From Phymatolithon calcareum (taxonomy: Eukaryota > Rhodophyta > Florideophyceae > Hapalidiales): DNA of 64,000 bases. The notes below the pieces were generated by a model. It was given only the letters and a program-made list of their open reading frames with translations, did not search any database and was not told the DNA's origin. The DNA lies in the NCBI GenBank assembly GCA_977006965.1, contig OZ345372.1:2170001-2234000 (forward strand), given 5' to 3'. Below, in pieces: positions 31,547-41,849 of the stretch (positions are counted from its first letter, which is position 1; the number at the start of each line of letters is the position of its first letter). The position numbers and the translations under genes were made by a program.

Positions 31547-31610
31547 ACTTATGTGTACAACATGTACAAGAGGTCAAATTTGACCTCTTGTACATATTGT
31601 GCACATAAGT
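31547..31610 (+). repeat. 64-nt palindrome without loop
   Basis: The 32-nt arms (ACTTATGTG.ACAA.ATG, then TACAAGAGGTCAAA) meet directly at the centre and differ at two positions. Confidence 0.85.
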
Positions 31611-33685
31611 TTATCTGGTTAAAACAAAAACAAGCTTATATTGTGTTGTTGGAGGAGAGTGCGAATTAAGGTCTTTTAAATGATTAGGGTTATTTAGCTT
31701 AGAAAAGCGAGCGAGAGAAATATGACGCTATTAGTCCAATACAGCAAAAAGGTAAAATTAACGTTCGTAATGTAGTCGATGCGGGACAGACTTCACAGAC
31801 GGCCAAAGTACGCAACGACTCACGGGTGTGGCCCCATAGATTGACTGTAACTGCATGTCTTTTGCGGCCGTTCATACGGTCATAATGCAAAGAGCGGCCT
31901 GCCGATGGGTGAACCGTTCCGATATTTTATTTTGAGAGCGGAAATGAGCGGAAAAATGTGTGACCCAGTTTGCAGCGATCAAGTTGATTGCCTGCTCCTT
32001 CGCTCCACCTTGTTTTGTGGCAGAGACTTCGCGCGCAGGTGGTGTTCGGTTGTGATTAAATTTATCACGATTTTCTCGTGCCTACTGGAAGGTGCGCATT
32101 TGCGGGCAAACGCACCGCGGACTGACTGCAAGGAGCAAGGACCAGGTCAACTGGATTGGACTGACTCCTTTGCATTGGATTGGACTGGACCGTACTGCCC
32201 TTCGCTGAGCATTTTTGTTGGAAAATGGGCGGCCTGTTTGATACGAACGACAGTCTACAATATCATACAGGTGAAACAATGAACATTGGATCGTGATGGT
32301 GAAAAGCGGAAATAATTATGAATTGACCTAAGATTAAGGGCAGATTGACGAATCAGCCAATGATAGCACGAGACGTTGGGTTTATTATGATTTGAAAGGA
32401 TGTCATAGCGCCTGCGCGAGGGGTACGTACAGAATTACGCATTTGCGTGAAGCGGCGCACACAGTATCATACAGTAAGTTACAGTATCTACGGAGGTCGT
32501 CGGTATCATATGATTGCGTGCACGAGTGCGCTGCTGCTCCGGGAGGGTCAGAGAGGACGGGGCAACGGGGAGTCAGCGAGATACATACTGTATCATGTAC
32601 TGTACAGTAGTGGATGCCATGATACTTTAGACTGCATTATGTGCTGTGCAGGTTGCTCTGCCGTCCAGTTTTCCTAAACGATGACAATCATCATCATCGT
32701 CATGGTGGTCGGTTTTAAGTTTAATAGAATTATTCCTTCTTTTCCTTATTGCTCTACAGTGTACGTGTTTTGTTTTATTCGCTTCATTGGGGGCAAGTCA
32801 GAAGAAACAAGAGTGCACATTTTAGAGGTCGAAGAAGAATGTCTTCATTGCATACACGAATATGAACGAATATGTTGGAATGATCAGACACAGTACACAC
32901 ATGTGCGGCGGAAAGATCAATCATACGATACTAGCCAGTAAATTTTGAAAATTACTGCATCGGGTCGAAGAGCTCCGCAGTAAATCACCCATCAATCACT
33001 CGGCAGTGCACATGCGCGGAAAGTCGTACTGTATGTGGTGTGATACGGAACGGAGGCGTGGCAGTGGTGGTCAATAGCGAACAAAGTACTGTACTGTATA
33101 TACAGTTAACTCACCACCTGTCATGTTGCCTACATTGTGCACGATAGAATTTTGCATTTTGTAGACACCAAATTGTGCCATGCCATGCCATATCAAAACT
33201 GTACTATACTATACTTGTTGCGTTCTAAGAATATCCAACCCAACTCAGCCCAGTCTGCATCGCCATCGGTGGATGAGAACTTCGCCAGCTGTGATCATCA
33301 TGTCGATATTTGTAATGGTAGGCCTTCCTCGCCCTGACTGCCCCGTATTGAAAGAAGTCGCCCATTTCTCTCTCTCTTTCTCTCTAATCGACTGATTCGT
33401 GTTGAGGAATGAGGAGCATTTGAGAATGACTCCAAAAATGTGAACCCAAGTAGCAGACCAACATCACGCTGTTGCCGCAGTCTCCTGAATCTCATCAGTA
33501 TGTACCCTGCATCATGATGGTGCCGTGATATGAAAGTTGGTCTTGCGTTCGGGAGTCACGGGTTGAAAAAATGACATAACTCGAACGGTAGTCTGCGATT
33601 TAGAAGCATATTTACTCGATCTGCGTCAGTGTCTGGGGAGGTCGACGATGTCTGGTGTAAAAGCTTTGCAACGCGACCCGAGATA

Positions 33686-33975
33686 CCATAATGATCATGA
33701 TGACAATGATGATGGCAGCTTTTCTAAGCTTAGTGCGCGCTTCCTTATGAGGAAGTGCAATTTGAAGATTTTATTGTAGTGCCCGCTGGCATTGTAATAA
33801 AATCTTCCGCCGTACCCCTTGCCATAATAATCATGATGACCATGATGATCATGATGATGGCAGCACTCGAAGAGGTGCTTTCTAAGCTTAGAGCGATTCC
33901 TTATAAGGAAGTGTAATTTGAAGATTTTATTGTAGTGTCCGCGGGCATTACAATGAAGTCTTCCGCGCTACCCCT
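33686..33975 (+). repeat. Tandem duplication, each unit with three hairpins
   Basis: Two units (about 33686-33820 and 33823-33975) share, in order: an ATGATCATGATGA block; GATGGCAGC; TTTCTAAGCTTAG; a small TTCCTTAT.AGGAA hairpin; a 44-nt hairpin beginning GAAGATTTTATTGTAGTG (33764-33807 and 33920-33963); then CCG..TACCCCTT. The 44-nt stems are continuous if G-U pairs are allowed on the + strand. Unit 2 has an insertion before the CTAAGCTTAG block. There is no coding sequence. Confidence 0.8.
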
Positions 33976-34559
33976 TTTTAGAGTAAATACATGATTTTCT
34001 AGTGCGAGTACAGTACTAAAGCTGTTGCACTGCAGTGTACTGTAGCCTCATGGTACAGTAGCGGTTTCGTCTAGACTGACTGACCGATTTATGGCTGTCT
34101 TTCATAACGGAAGGGAATAAAAAGTATCACGGTGCAAATGCTTTCTCGGGTGAGGAGCAAATGACTGACTCAGCACACACTGTACAGTATGGCACATCGA
34201 TTTTCTCCGTTCCACAGTACTGTACTATACCGTACAGTACAGTAGGTGCGACTGTTCAGTACAACAGCTCCAGCACGACGTGATCAGAAGTGGACAACCG
34301 TTTTTGACACATACTGTTCTCAATCGAGCCAATATTGGTGGTAAATTGCCAAAGGACTATATGTTTGGAGACTAGAGCGTGCTGGACATGAGGTTGAGGG
34401 AGAAGACTCTCTACAGTATTACTCTTTCAAGTGTTGAGAGTACACATGATACACCCCGTTCAAGGTGTTCAAATATACATGCAAGTATGTGCGTAATGAT
34501 GTTCTCTCCACAGTCCACAGTTCTACGGCACATTTATTTCTCACTGTCGAAATTGAGTG

Positions 34560-34587
34560 GATTGATTGATTGATTGATTGATTGAGA
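34560..34587 (+). repeat. (GATT)n microsatellite
   Basis: Six consecutive ATTG/GATT units. Confidence 0.85.
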
Positions 34588-34843
34588 AGGTAGCATGCGC
34601 AAGTTGAGGAAAGTCGGCACCTTTCTAACTTTCCCATTGTATCGTCGAGTTTGTTTCTTGATTTTTGGTCTGACTTTTCAATTTTCTCTTCATCTTGTCC
34701 GCTATTCTTATTTCTTTCGTTCGTCCTTTTACTTCATTCTTGTCATTCTTACTTCTCACACTGTCCCCCCCTCCATGCTGTCTGTCTGTCACATTGCAGC
34801 TGTCGCAAATTTATTTATTGCAGTCAGCCGACAAACATATATA

Positions 34844-34869
34844 CAGTACAGTACAGTACAGTACAGTAA
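34844..34869 (+). repeat. (ACAGT)n microsatellite
   Basis: Five consecutive ACAGT units. It is the densest instance of the motif that is scattered through this intergenic region. Confidence 0.85.
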
Positions 34870-35409
34870 AGTTAATATTCAGCACCAATTTCCGCGTCGA
34901 CCACAGCTACAGTATCTACCGCGTCGCAAAGAGCATATGCTTCTGCTGTGCAGGACGCATAAAGTTTTTGTTCGCCTTCAGTAGCACGCCTTTGGTTCGA
35001 GGCAATCATACGCGCGCGTTACGAGGCGCGTGTTCAAGAAGGATGTACGGGCCGTGGGCGATGTGCAAAAGTTTCGGAAAAAATACACTATTGTACGTAC
35101 AGTAATACACGCGCCGTGCCGTGCCCATCCCTCCTGTACACCTCACGGCGCGTGGCTCGAGACGCAGTGTGTTTGATACACGAGCGAGAGTCGCATATGC
35201 GCTTGATAAAAGTCCATCGCCTTGTCGCCGCTCCGCATTCCTTTTCCCATCCTCATCAACTCAATTCAGCACAGCTATCATCTGTACTGTATCATACAGT
35301 AGCTGGGCATCGCCACAAGTATTCTTAGCGTAAAGTAACTTTTACTGCAGTGTATCTATCGCAGCGATTGTAGCTGCTCGAAGAATTGCATGCATGCCCG
35401 TATAGGAGC

Positions 35410-35413
35410 AGGG

Positions 35414-35456
<43 letters not shown>

Positions 35457-35468
35457 CAGGCAGGTAGG
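35410..35468 (+). repeat. (GGCA)n microsatellite
   Basis: More than ten GGCA units with one interruption (GCAGCAGG), about 270 bp upstream of the PHD-finger start codon. Confidence 0.9.
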
Positions 35469-35741
35469 CACCCTTTTGCTTATCTCTTGCATTTTATTGA
35501 CGTCGCGCACTGTATTGCAACGCAACACCCAAGCACAGCATTGCAACTTGCCTTCCACGCCCCACCGGAACGAAGCGAAGCGAATACCTTCCGACGTCCC
35601 ACCGATTTATATCCTCAAATCCGTCATTCGTTCAACACTCTCTCACTCTCTCACTCACTCACGACTTTCTCCCTCGCTCATCCCGCCGTACTGAACTGAA
35701 CTGTACAGATGCGCATGCACCACCGCGTCTGACTGACAAGC

Positions 35742-38700
35742 ATGGGCCGCCGCTCCGCGACGCGAGCCCCAGAAACAGTATCCTTGGACGGCTTCATCAT
35801 CGAGGCCTACGTTTCCATGAACGATCTCCCGAGTATGACCTACACACGTCCGCGTCGCGTCCGCCACGTCACCCGTTCAGCCGCCTCCCCGTCCCCACCA
35901 CCGCCCGACGACGATGCCCCCGTCAATCCCAACCCACCGCCGTGCTCCATCTGTCTGGCCACCTCCAATCCACACAACGTCCTCTCTTGTGCCTCGTGCG
36001 CCAAACCCTTTCACGCCTACTGTCTCAACCCTCCGTTACGCACACTGCCGGCCAAGGGCGTGTGGACGTGTCCCTTCTGCGTGAAGAGCGCCGCAAGGAA
36101 GCCGTACAAGCATCGTAAGATCTTCGAGTTGCGGAACGTGCTGGACAGACATCCCGACCTGTGCACCAAGGAGTATCTGCAGGACGTGGTGCACACCACG
36201 GCCGCCATCGCCAGCGCAGCGGTGAAGAAGCTGGCGACTGACGTCCAGTCAGAGACAGCAACTGGGCAGAGACGAGGCGGGTTGCGACGGAGGGGAAGAG
36301 GAAGGGGGTCTCCGCTTGTGCGCACGGAGACAGAGAGTGACGATGACGACGATGACGATGATGATGATTACGATAATGATCCAGATTTCGATCACGCCGC
36401 CGCTTCCTCCAGTCCGACGCTAACCGAAAGTCACCACCCACGCTCTCCGTCTAAGCGAAGACTCACAAGGACTTCTGCTTCTGCTTCTGCCAAACCATCT
36501 GATCATACCAACAACCTCATGCCGCCTCCCGCTCCAAATACAAACTCAACACCCAAGTTGCGCACACGAAGGGCCACAACCACTGTCAAGCACGAATCCG
36601 AATCCGTTGAAACCGCTCCGTCAGATGCATCCAAATTCCCTGCATCTTCACCGAAATCATCAACCATCTCCTCGCCACTGTCCGCAACCACAACCGCAAA
36701 GCCGCTCCCCAAGAAGCGAAACTACCTCAAGTCTGCAACTTTGAAACCCTCCGCGATCAAGCAGCAGCCGCAGCCGCAGCCGCAACTTGTGGCAAACAAC
36801 AGTGTCGTCTCAATTCCTTCCACTGCACCCGCCTCGACCCAATCCCATCTCCCCGTGCACAGTTCCCCAATTGCGAACAAGGATGCCGCCGTCGGACACC
36901 CATCATTCGCCGCCTCGCCAAACCGACGTCCGAAAACCCGTGCCCTCGGCCCCGTCACACCCCCTCAATCGCACAGGCCAAACTCCCTCGTCACCCCAAC
37001 CTCTATACCACAATCCGCCACGCAACCCGCTCCACCATCCTCTGCCAACCGATCCGTCGTCGCCAAATCGGCCACCAACCCTGCACAGCACCACCACCAC
37101 CGCAACAACATGTCTTCTTCCCCCTCCAAACCCCCTCCGCACACCACACAACCCCCTGCACATGCACATGCAAACAGTGTACCGCAACGCGTGCTCCCGC
37201 CCCGTTCCACCGTCAACCTCGACGAAAAGGGTCAGGCACTCTTCACACTCGCCAGTAACATGCAACAGAGCAACTTCTCCTCCTCCCCCCACATCCGACC
37301 GCCTCCTCGCACCGGCTTGCAAAAGGTAATCTCAAGACCACCATCCGCGAAGAACCCCGCCGCCCCCATCGAGGTCATCGATCTCGACGGGTCGGATGAC
37401 GACAACAAGCCCATTGCCGCCCTAGGTCGACGTGCACCCACGCGCATGCCGTCCTCTTCACAATCGAATTACCCCGTGCCGCAACGAGCGACCCGCCAAC
37501 CATCCTTCACCAACATTTCCTACGCCCCTCGCGTCGACCGCGCAGGCTTCCCCGTCCCGCAAGGCCGCGTCGTGGACACCCACCCCACCGCCTCGCAGCA
37601 GTACAGCGCCAGCAGCGCGTACACTCAGCCAACCTACACATCATCCGCATCCAGCGGCCGGCCCCTGCCCCCCGCTCCCGGCGTGAATTCCTCTCCTCGC
37701 GACACATACACATCGCAATCCGCACGACCTTCGCACACAGCCTACCCCGTGCCAAGCGGCAGTCCCGGGCGAACATACCCCACTCAACAGCTTGTGTCCA
37801 ATCCTTATACGTACGCCCATGCGGAAGGACCCCAATTCGCCGCACAGGGTACCGCCCCACTGCGACCCCCGTCGACTCGAAACGCCTCCAACTCGCTCCC
37901 CCCGACATATCGCCCATCTGCCACGCAGTACCCACCAACCGGTGCATACACCGATGTCGCACGCGGGCAATCGCTGCCAAGTATGGCCACAACCGCCAAA
38001 GTAAATCACTGGAACCCGCCACCGCAGCAGACAGCATATCTCCCACCCGCACCCCCACCGCCGCAACAGCCGACACAGACATATCAGCGCGCCCCGCCGC
38101 CACCACAGCCCGCTTATGCACCCACATCCCCCTATCCCGCCCCATCCTCGCAGCGCGGCGCCGTCTACCCTGCACAAACCGCGGATGTGTACCGCCCTCC
38201 CCCGCCCGCCGTCTACCCCACCTGCGCCCCCGCCGCGCCGCACCAGGGTCGTGAACCCGACGCGTCGCGCCCGCCGTACTCGGGCAGCGTGCCGCCGTGC
38301 GCGCCGGCCACATCCTACCAGCCGTACGGCGCGGGCAGCACGTACGTGGCGCACATGAGCGGCGGCGCGGAGCGCTGGCCGCCCGGCGCAGGCGATGACG
38401 GAGCGTGGCCGCGCGGCGAGAAGCGGCAGCGCACAGACTATGCCACGTCGGTCTGGCAGCCGCAGCGGCACCGGCGCATCGACGCAGTGCTCACGCCCGC
38501 CGTGCGTCGCAACCAGTTCAACCAGGGCCGTGCGCTCGCCTCCCTTGCCGGCGCCCCGCCTGCGGGGTACGCCGCTGCGCGAGAGGATTATTCGTATGCA
38601 CCGCCGTATGCATCGTCGCGGGCGAGCGAGCCGCCGTACGCGCCGCCGCCGTTTGCGAGGCAGGGCGAGCGGTGGGGCGCCGGCGCGCAGCGCGTGCTGC

Positions 38701-38984
38701 CGCCGCCGGTCGCCGCGGCTGGCGCGACGCAGGATGTGCGGGCGGGAAGGCCGACGCCGTCGCAGCAGGGATTGCCGAAGTTTGAGCGGGTTGGCGAACC
38801 GGCGACGGGACGGGGGCAGGCGACGTATGCACAGGAATTGACGCAGCAGGGACCGCTGCCGCGCATGGGGTCGCAGAGAGCGTATGGTAGTGAGCGTATG
38901 TCGGAGAGTCAGGCACGGTTGAATCAGCAGCGGGGAGTTCCGGAGGGTGGTTTGCCGTCCGTGTCGTACTTGTTGCAGAAGTAG
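35742..38984 (+). CDS. PHD-finger nuclear protein, 1080 aa, single exon
   Basis: The ATG at 35742 is the first in frame after a TGA at 35730-35732. Residues 68-113 form one canonical C4HC3 PHD finger (C68, C71, C83, C86, H91, C94, C110, C113, with W108 before the last pair). Such fingers read histone H3 tails. A basic stretch (ARKPYKHRK) follows directly, then a helical segment, a basic R/G patch (GGLRRRGRGRG) and an acidic Asp run at about residue 200-215. From there to the end the protein is low-complexity, rich in Pro, Ser, Ala, Gln and Tyr. Residues 544-554 (EVIDLDGSDDD) fit a SUMO-interaction motif: a hydrophobic core followed by acids. No catalytic domain is seen, so a chromatin reader or scaffold is likely. 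GC content is far above the flanks. Splicing within the disordered part cannot be excluded, but no intron is needed. Confidence 0.85.
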   Translation: MGRRSATRAPETVSLDGFIIEAYVSMNDLPSMTYTRPRRVRHVTRSAASPSPPPPDDDAPVNPNPPPCSICLATSNPHNVLSCASCAKPFHAYCLNPPLRTLPAKGVWTCPFCVKSAARKPYKHRKIFELRNVLDRHPDLCTKEYLQDVVHTTAAIASAAVKKLATDVQSETATGQRRGGLRRRGRGRGSPLVRTETESDDDDDDDDDDYDNDPDFDHAAASSSPTLTESHHPRSPSKRRLTRTSASASAKPSDHTNNLMPPPAPNTNSTPKLRTRRATTTVKHESESVETAPSDASKFPASSPKSSTISSPLSATTTAKPLPKKRNYLKSATLKPSAIKQQPQPQPQLVANNSVVSIPSTAPASTQSHLPVHSSPIANKDAAVGHPSFAASPNRRPKTRALGPVTPPQSHRPNSLVTPTSIPQSATQPAPPSSANRSVVAKSATNPAQHHHHRNNMSSSPSKPPPHTTQPPAHAHANSVPQRVLPPRSTVNLDEKGQALFTLASNMQQSNFSSSPHIRPPPRTGLQKVISRPPSAKNPAAPIEVIDLDGSDDDNKPIAALGRRAPTRMPSSSQSNYPVPQRATRQPSFTNISYAPRVDRAGFPVPQGRVVDTHPTASQQYSASSAYTQPTYTSSASSGRPLPPAPGVNSSPRDTYTSQSARPSHTAYPVPSGSPGRTYPTQQLVSNPYTYAHAEGPQFAAQGTAPLRPPSTRNASNSLPPTYRPSATQYPPTGAYTDVARGQSLPSMATTAKVNHWNPPPQQTAYLPPAPPPPQQPTQTYQRAPPPPQPAYAPTSPYPAPSSQRGAVYPAQTADVYRPPPPAVYPTCAPAAPHQGREPDASRPPYSGSVPPCAPATSYQPYGAGSTYVAHMSGGAERWPPGAGDDGAWPRGEKRQRTDYATSVWQPQRHRRIDAVLTPAVRRNQFNQGRALASLAGAPPAGYAAAREDYSYAPPYASSRASEPPYAPPPFARQGERWGAGAQRVLPPPVAAAGATQDVRAGRPTPSQQGLPKFERVGEPATGRGQATYAQELTQQGPLPRMGSQRAYGSERMSESQARLNQQRGVPEGGLPSVSYLLQK

Positions 38985-38992
38985 TGAGTGAT

Positions 38993-39019
38993 GCATTTCA
39001 GGTTTTGTTTTTGAAATGC
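38993..39019. terminator. Hairpin between convergent genes
   Basis: GCATTTCA and TGAAATGC flank an 11-nt T-rich loop, 9 bp after the PHD stop codon. It could contribute to 3'-end formation, but a role is inferred from position only. Confidence 0.3.
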
Positions 39020-39087
39020 GCGTCGGTTTTATGAACGCTTAATGAATATTCGACTCAATGTATAGGAATCACGAAAACAAAAACATC

Positions 39088-39093
39088 TTTATT
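39088..39093 (-). promoter_or_regulatory. Polyadenylation signal for the UDP-xylose synthase gene
   Basis: AATAAA on the minus strand, 33-38 nt past the stop codon at 39126-39128. Confidence 0.55.
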
Positions 39094-39125
39094 CTCACAC
39101 ACAAAACTTGTCGTCGTCGTCGAGT

Positions 39126-40280
39126 CTACATCGCGGCCTTCTTCCCGTTCGCGGTCGTGATGCGGTCACGGAAGTCCTCGACCATTGGTTTGAGACCCTC
39201 CTTGAGGGGCACCTTAGGTTCCCATCCGAGGAAATTCTTCGCCTTTGTAATATCCGGCTTCCTCTTCATGGGATCATCAGGAGTGGCGGGCAGAAACTTG
39301 ATATCAATAGTAGGATCCACAAGTTCCTTAACAATTTCAGCAAGTTCCAACATGGTAAACTCTCCAGGATTTCCCAAATTAATCGGTCCATTATGTTCAT
39401 CCTGATTCATCATCTTCATAATACCATCCACGAGATCGGCCACATAACAAAAGCTCCTCGTTTGCATTCCATCCCCGTAAATAGTCAAAGCTTCCTTACG
39501 CAACGCCTGTCCCACAAAGTTACTCACCACTCGCCCATCATTCAGTACCATTCGCGGACCATACGTGTTGAAAATACGCACCACGCGCACATCGACTCCG
39601 TGCTGACGGTGATAGTCGAACGTGAGCGTCTCTGCGACACGCTTGCCTTCGTCGTAGCAACTGCGCACACCGATCGGGTTGACGTTACCCCAGTATTCCT
39701 CGGTTTGGGGATGGATTTGGGGATCACCGTATACCTCCGATGTGGAGGCGATGAGGAAACGGGCGCCTGTGCGTTTGGCAAGACCGAGCATGTTTATCGT
39801 GCCAAGAACATTCGTTTTGATCGTCTTGATTGCGTTGTATTTGTAGTGGACAGGGGAGGCGGGACAGGCGAGATGATAAATTTGATCAACCTCCGCGGTG
39901 AAGTTTTCGGTGATGTCGTGACGGAAAAATTCAAAGTTGGGATGCTGACGCCATTTTGCAAAGTTGGATTTCTTCCCCGTGAAGAGAGAGTCTACTACGA
40001 TCACTTCGTGACCCTCCTCCATCAAACGGTCCACAAGATGAGAGCCGATGAAACCGGCACCGCCGGTAACCAGCACGCGCTTATGCGTGTCGGAGCGATT
40101 CGGTGCATTACGGCCACGCCTGCAGGGAAAGGAGAGAGTGTGACGATAGGGTTAGCGACGACAGAGAGGAGGCGAACGAGGATCGAATGCGGGAATGACG
40201 TACCAAACGGCAAGATTGTCAATGGCCTCGCCGCCATTAGCAGGGCGCTGAACGTCGATAACCATGGGCTTCTCCGGCAT
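39126..40280 (-). CDS. UXS: UDP-glucuronate decarboxylase (UDP-xylose synthase), two exons
   Basis: Exon 1 is 40280-40204, the intron 40203-40120, and exon 2 40119-39126. The joined frame encodes 356 residues. The enzyme converts UDP-glucuronate to UDP-xylose with bound NAD and supplies xylose for polysaccharides and glycoproteins. The Rossmann motif GGAGFIG (residues 45-51) binds NAD, and the short-chain-dehydrogenase pair Y181/K185 lies in SCYDEGKR, preceded by STSEVYGDP (151-159). Family blocks [39 protein letters not shown] and [10 protein letters not shown] are all intact. There is no signal peptide or membrane anchor, so it is probably cytosolic. The ATG at 40280 lies in a good context (CCACAATGCC). 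The sequence most resembles plant and algal soluble forms. It converges on the PHD gene, with the stop codons 141 bp apart. Confidence 0.93.
40120..40203 (-). other. 84-nt spliceosomal intron in the UXS gene
   Basis: On the minus strand the intron begins GTACGT, has GCTAACCC as a candidate branch site about 33 nt before the end, then a pyrimidine-rich CTCTCTCCTTTCCCTGCAG. Splicing joins V-W to R-G-R-N in frame (phase 2) and restores a continuous protein. Unspliced, the frame of exon 1 runs into unrelated codons. Confidence 0.85.
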
Positions 40281-41048
40281 TGTGGAAGTGCTTGTCTGTT
40301 CGTCGGAGGGGGCGAACCAAAATTGTTTTCGGCGATGGTGCCGAGAGTGTGCGTTGGGCAATGCTAGGCACTGTTGCTCGCGGCGGGCGATTTATGGGGG
40401 TGCTGACACTCGAAAATTGCACAGCAATGATGAACACTTGATGTAAATTTGACTTTACGAAATGCTATGGCATTCCCCCTTAATTTTTCGTTCAATTTCA
40501 GCGGGATGCACAAACAGCACGCGTAATCATTTGGAGACGTCATTTTCAACCAACGGCTAAGTGACACATATCATACGCTCCATGGAACCACTAGAAACAT
40601 TTTTTACTTGGCTTGGTGCGTGCAATCAAAGGACCGCAGCTGTTGAGGTAAACGATAAACTCGTCCATTGTTCTAAGACGCCTCGGGACGTCGCAAAATG
40701 CCCCGCTCGTTTCGCCGCGCGGGTAAGATCGGAAGATTTTGTGTGCCGCTCGACGTGAAATGTTGTTCTACATCGAAGCAAGTATCAGTTCTTGGGTTCC
40801 ATTTCTTTGTGGTTGAAAATTTTCAATGTGTGTTTTCTGAATTTTGCCGGCTTTGTTCAAATAGATCGTTTGCATGGAGTCCTCTAGGCTCGTTAGAGGT
40901 GTTACACCATGCTTTGGAGATGCGTTGGGAAAATCCTGATGAAAAGTATCTCACTTGTAGGTTCCCAAACGCCTCCCACTGTTTCATACTTACCGTTTAC
41001 CGCTCATCTCTGCAGCTGTGACTGGATATTACAAGAAACGAGAGCGGG
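40281..41048. other. Intergenic, UXS promoter side
   Basis: A CATAAATC element about 110 bp upstream of the UXS start could act as a TATA box. Frames of up to 107 codons on + (40698-41021) have no recognisable content. Confidence 0.4.
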
Positions 41049-41063
41049 TTAGGAGGTTGATGG

Positions 41064-41834
41064 GGATATTTGATGATTTTATTTTGAGAGCTCCCAAAGC
41101 CTCACCTTGGAGCAACGGGGCAGCTCTTGCGATATTCTCTAAGCTAAAGTCCTCTGGCTACTCAAAACGTTCTTGATTTATAATTCTCTCCCAAAAAGAG
41201 CTCCTGTGAGTCTCTTGCACTCAAACTCAATTTCTGTACTCATCTTCGACAACGCTAGAGTATGCTGTAAGGCGACTAGTTCGATCACCGCGGTAATCCC
41301 ACAGTAGGCACCCAATACTGATTTTCTCCAAACGGGTGCTCGGTTGAATGTCAACCTTAGGCACCTTAAACGTGTCTTTCTTTCTCCTATGTAAATGATC
41401 CCTGGTAGCTTGGCTTCAATAGGAATCTTCATTGATCTGCCTTCTTCTTCCTTTTCCCATACCTTAATTGTTTCATCTCTCCTCCTCTTCTCCGTGACAG
41501 ATCCCTCCTGGGCTCTCTGAAGGGCTTGTCGCAAGTCTTCATAAATCTTAAGTTATTCAATATCCTTCATTGCTTCCATTATGCCCTCATCTCTTCCAAA
41601 GTACTCTTCTGTTTCTTCAAGGCGCTTTTTGTGTCTTACCAGGCTTAATGCAAACCTTTCTGCTTGATGACCTCTCCTCATCTTAGGTGGTCCCAGTCCG
41701 CACAGAACTCGCATTCGGCCCCGGCGGTGTTCGGCATATTTTCGGAAATCATTCTTGTAGAACAAGCCCTCTGCCGACTCGATTGCCGAGAGCAATAGAT
41801 TTTTCATTGGAGTAACGTGTAACGTATACTCCCA
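41064..41834 (-). mobile_element. 5'-truncated LINE with 15-bp target duplication
   Basis: TTAGGAGGTTGATGG flanks the insertion exactly at 41049-41063 and 41835-41849. Between them lies a minus-strand LINE end: LLLSAIESAEGLFYKNDFRK, YAEHRRGRMRVLCGLGPPKM, RHQAERFALSLVRHKK, KAPGI-like segment KIPIEAKLPGIIYIGERKTR, FNRAPVWRKSVLGAYCGITA, then a stop in the last block (RELR is cut by TAA) and the tail GAGCTCTCAAAATAAAATCA then TCAAATATC at the end next to 41064. Truncation at the 5' end and the direct repeats show target-primed reverse transcription. Confidence 0.85.
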
Positions 41835-41849
41835 TTAGGAGGTTGATGG

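Larger units (their letters stand above)
29130..35741. other. Long intergenic region upstream of the PHD-finger gene
   Basis: There are no recognisable genes or transposons over 6.6 kb. Contents: a 64-nt palindrome (31547-31610), a duplicated hairpin block (33686-33975), microsatellites, and a cluster of TACTGTA/TACAGTA motifs concentrated at about 32.4-35.7 kb. The last 100 bp before the PHD start codon are C/T-rich (CTCTCACT repeats at 35636-35682), a possible promoter or leader. Confidence 0.5.

Noticed and set aside
37641-38996. 451-codon minus-strand frame opposite the PHD-finger gene
   Set aside because: It is a product of the GC-rich, codon-biased + strand gene. Arg/Ala-rich translation without domains.
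40281-40361. 27-residue N-terminal extension of UXS
   Set aside because: It would need a TTG start; the ATG at 40280 has a good context.
39108-40367. 419-codon + strand frame opposite the UXS gene
   Set aside because: It is antisense to a clearly conserved enzyme, has no recognisable domain, and crosses the intron.
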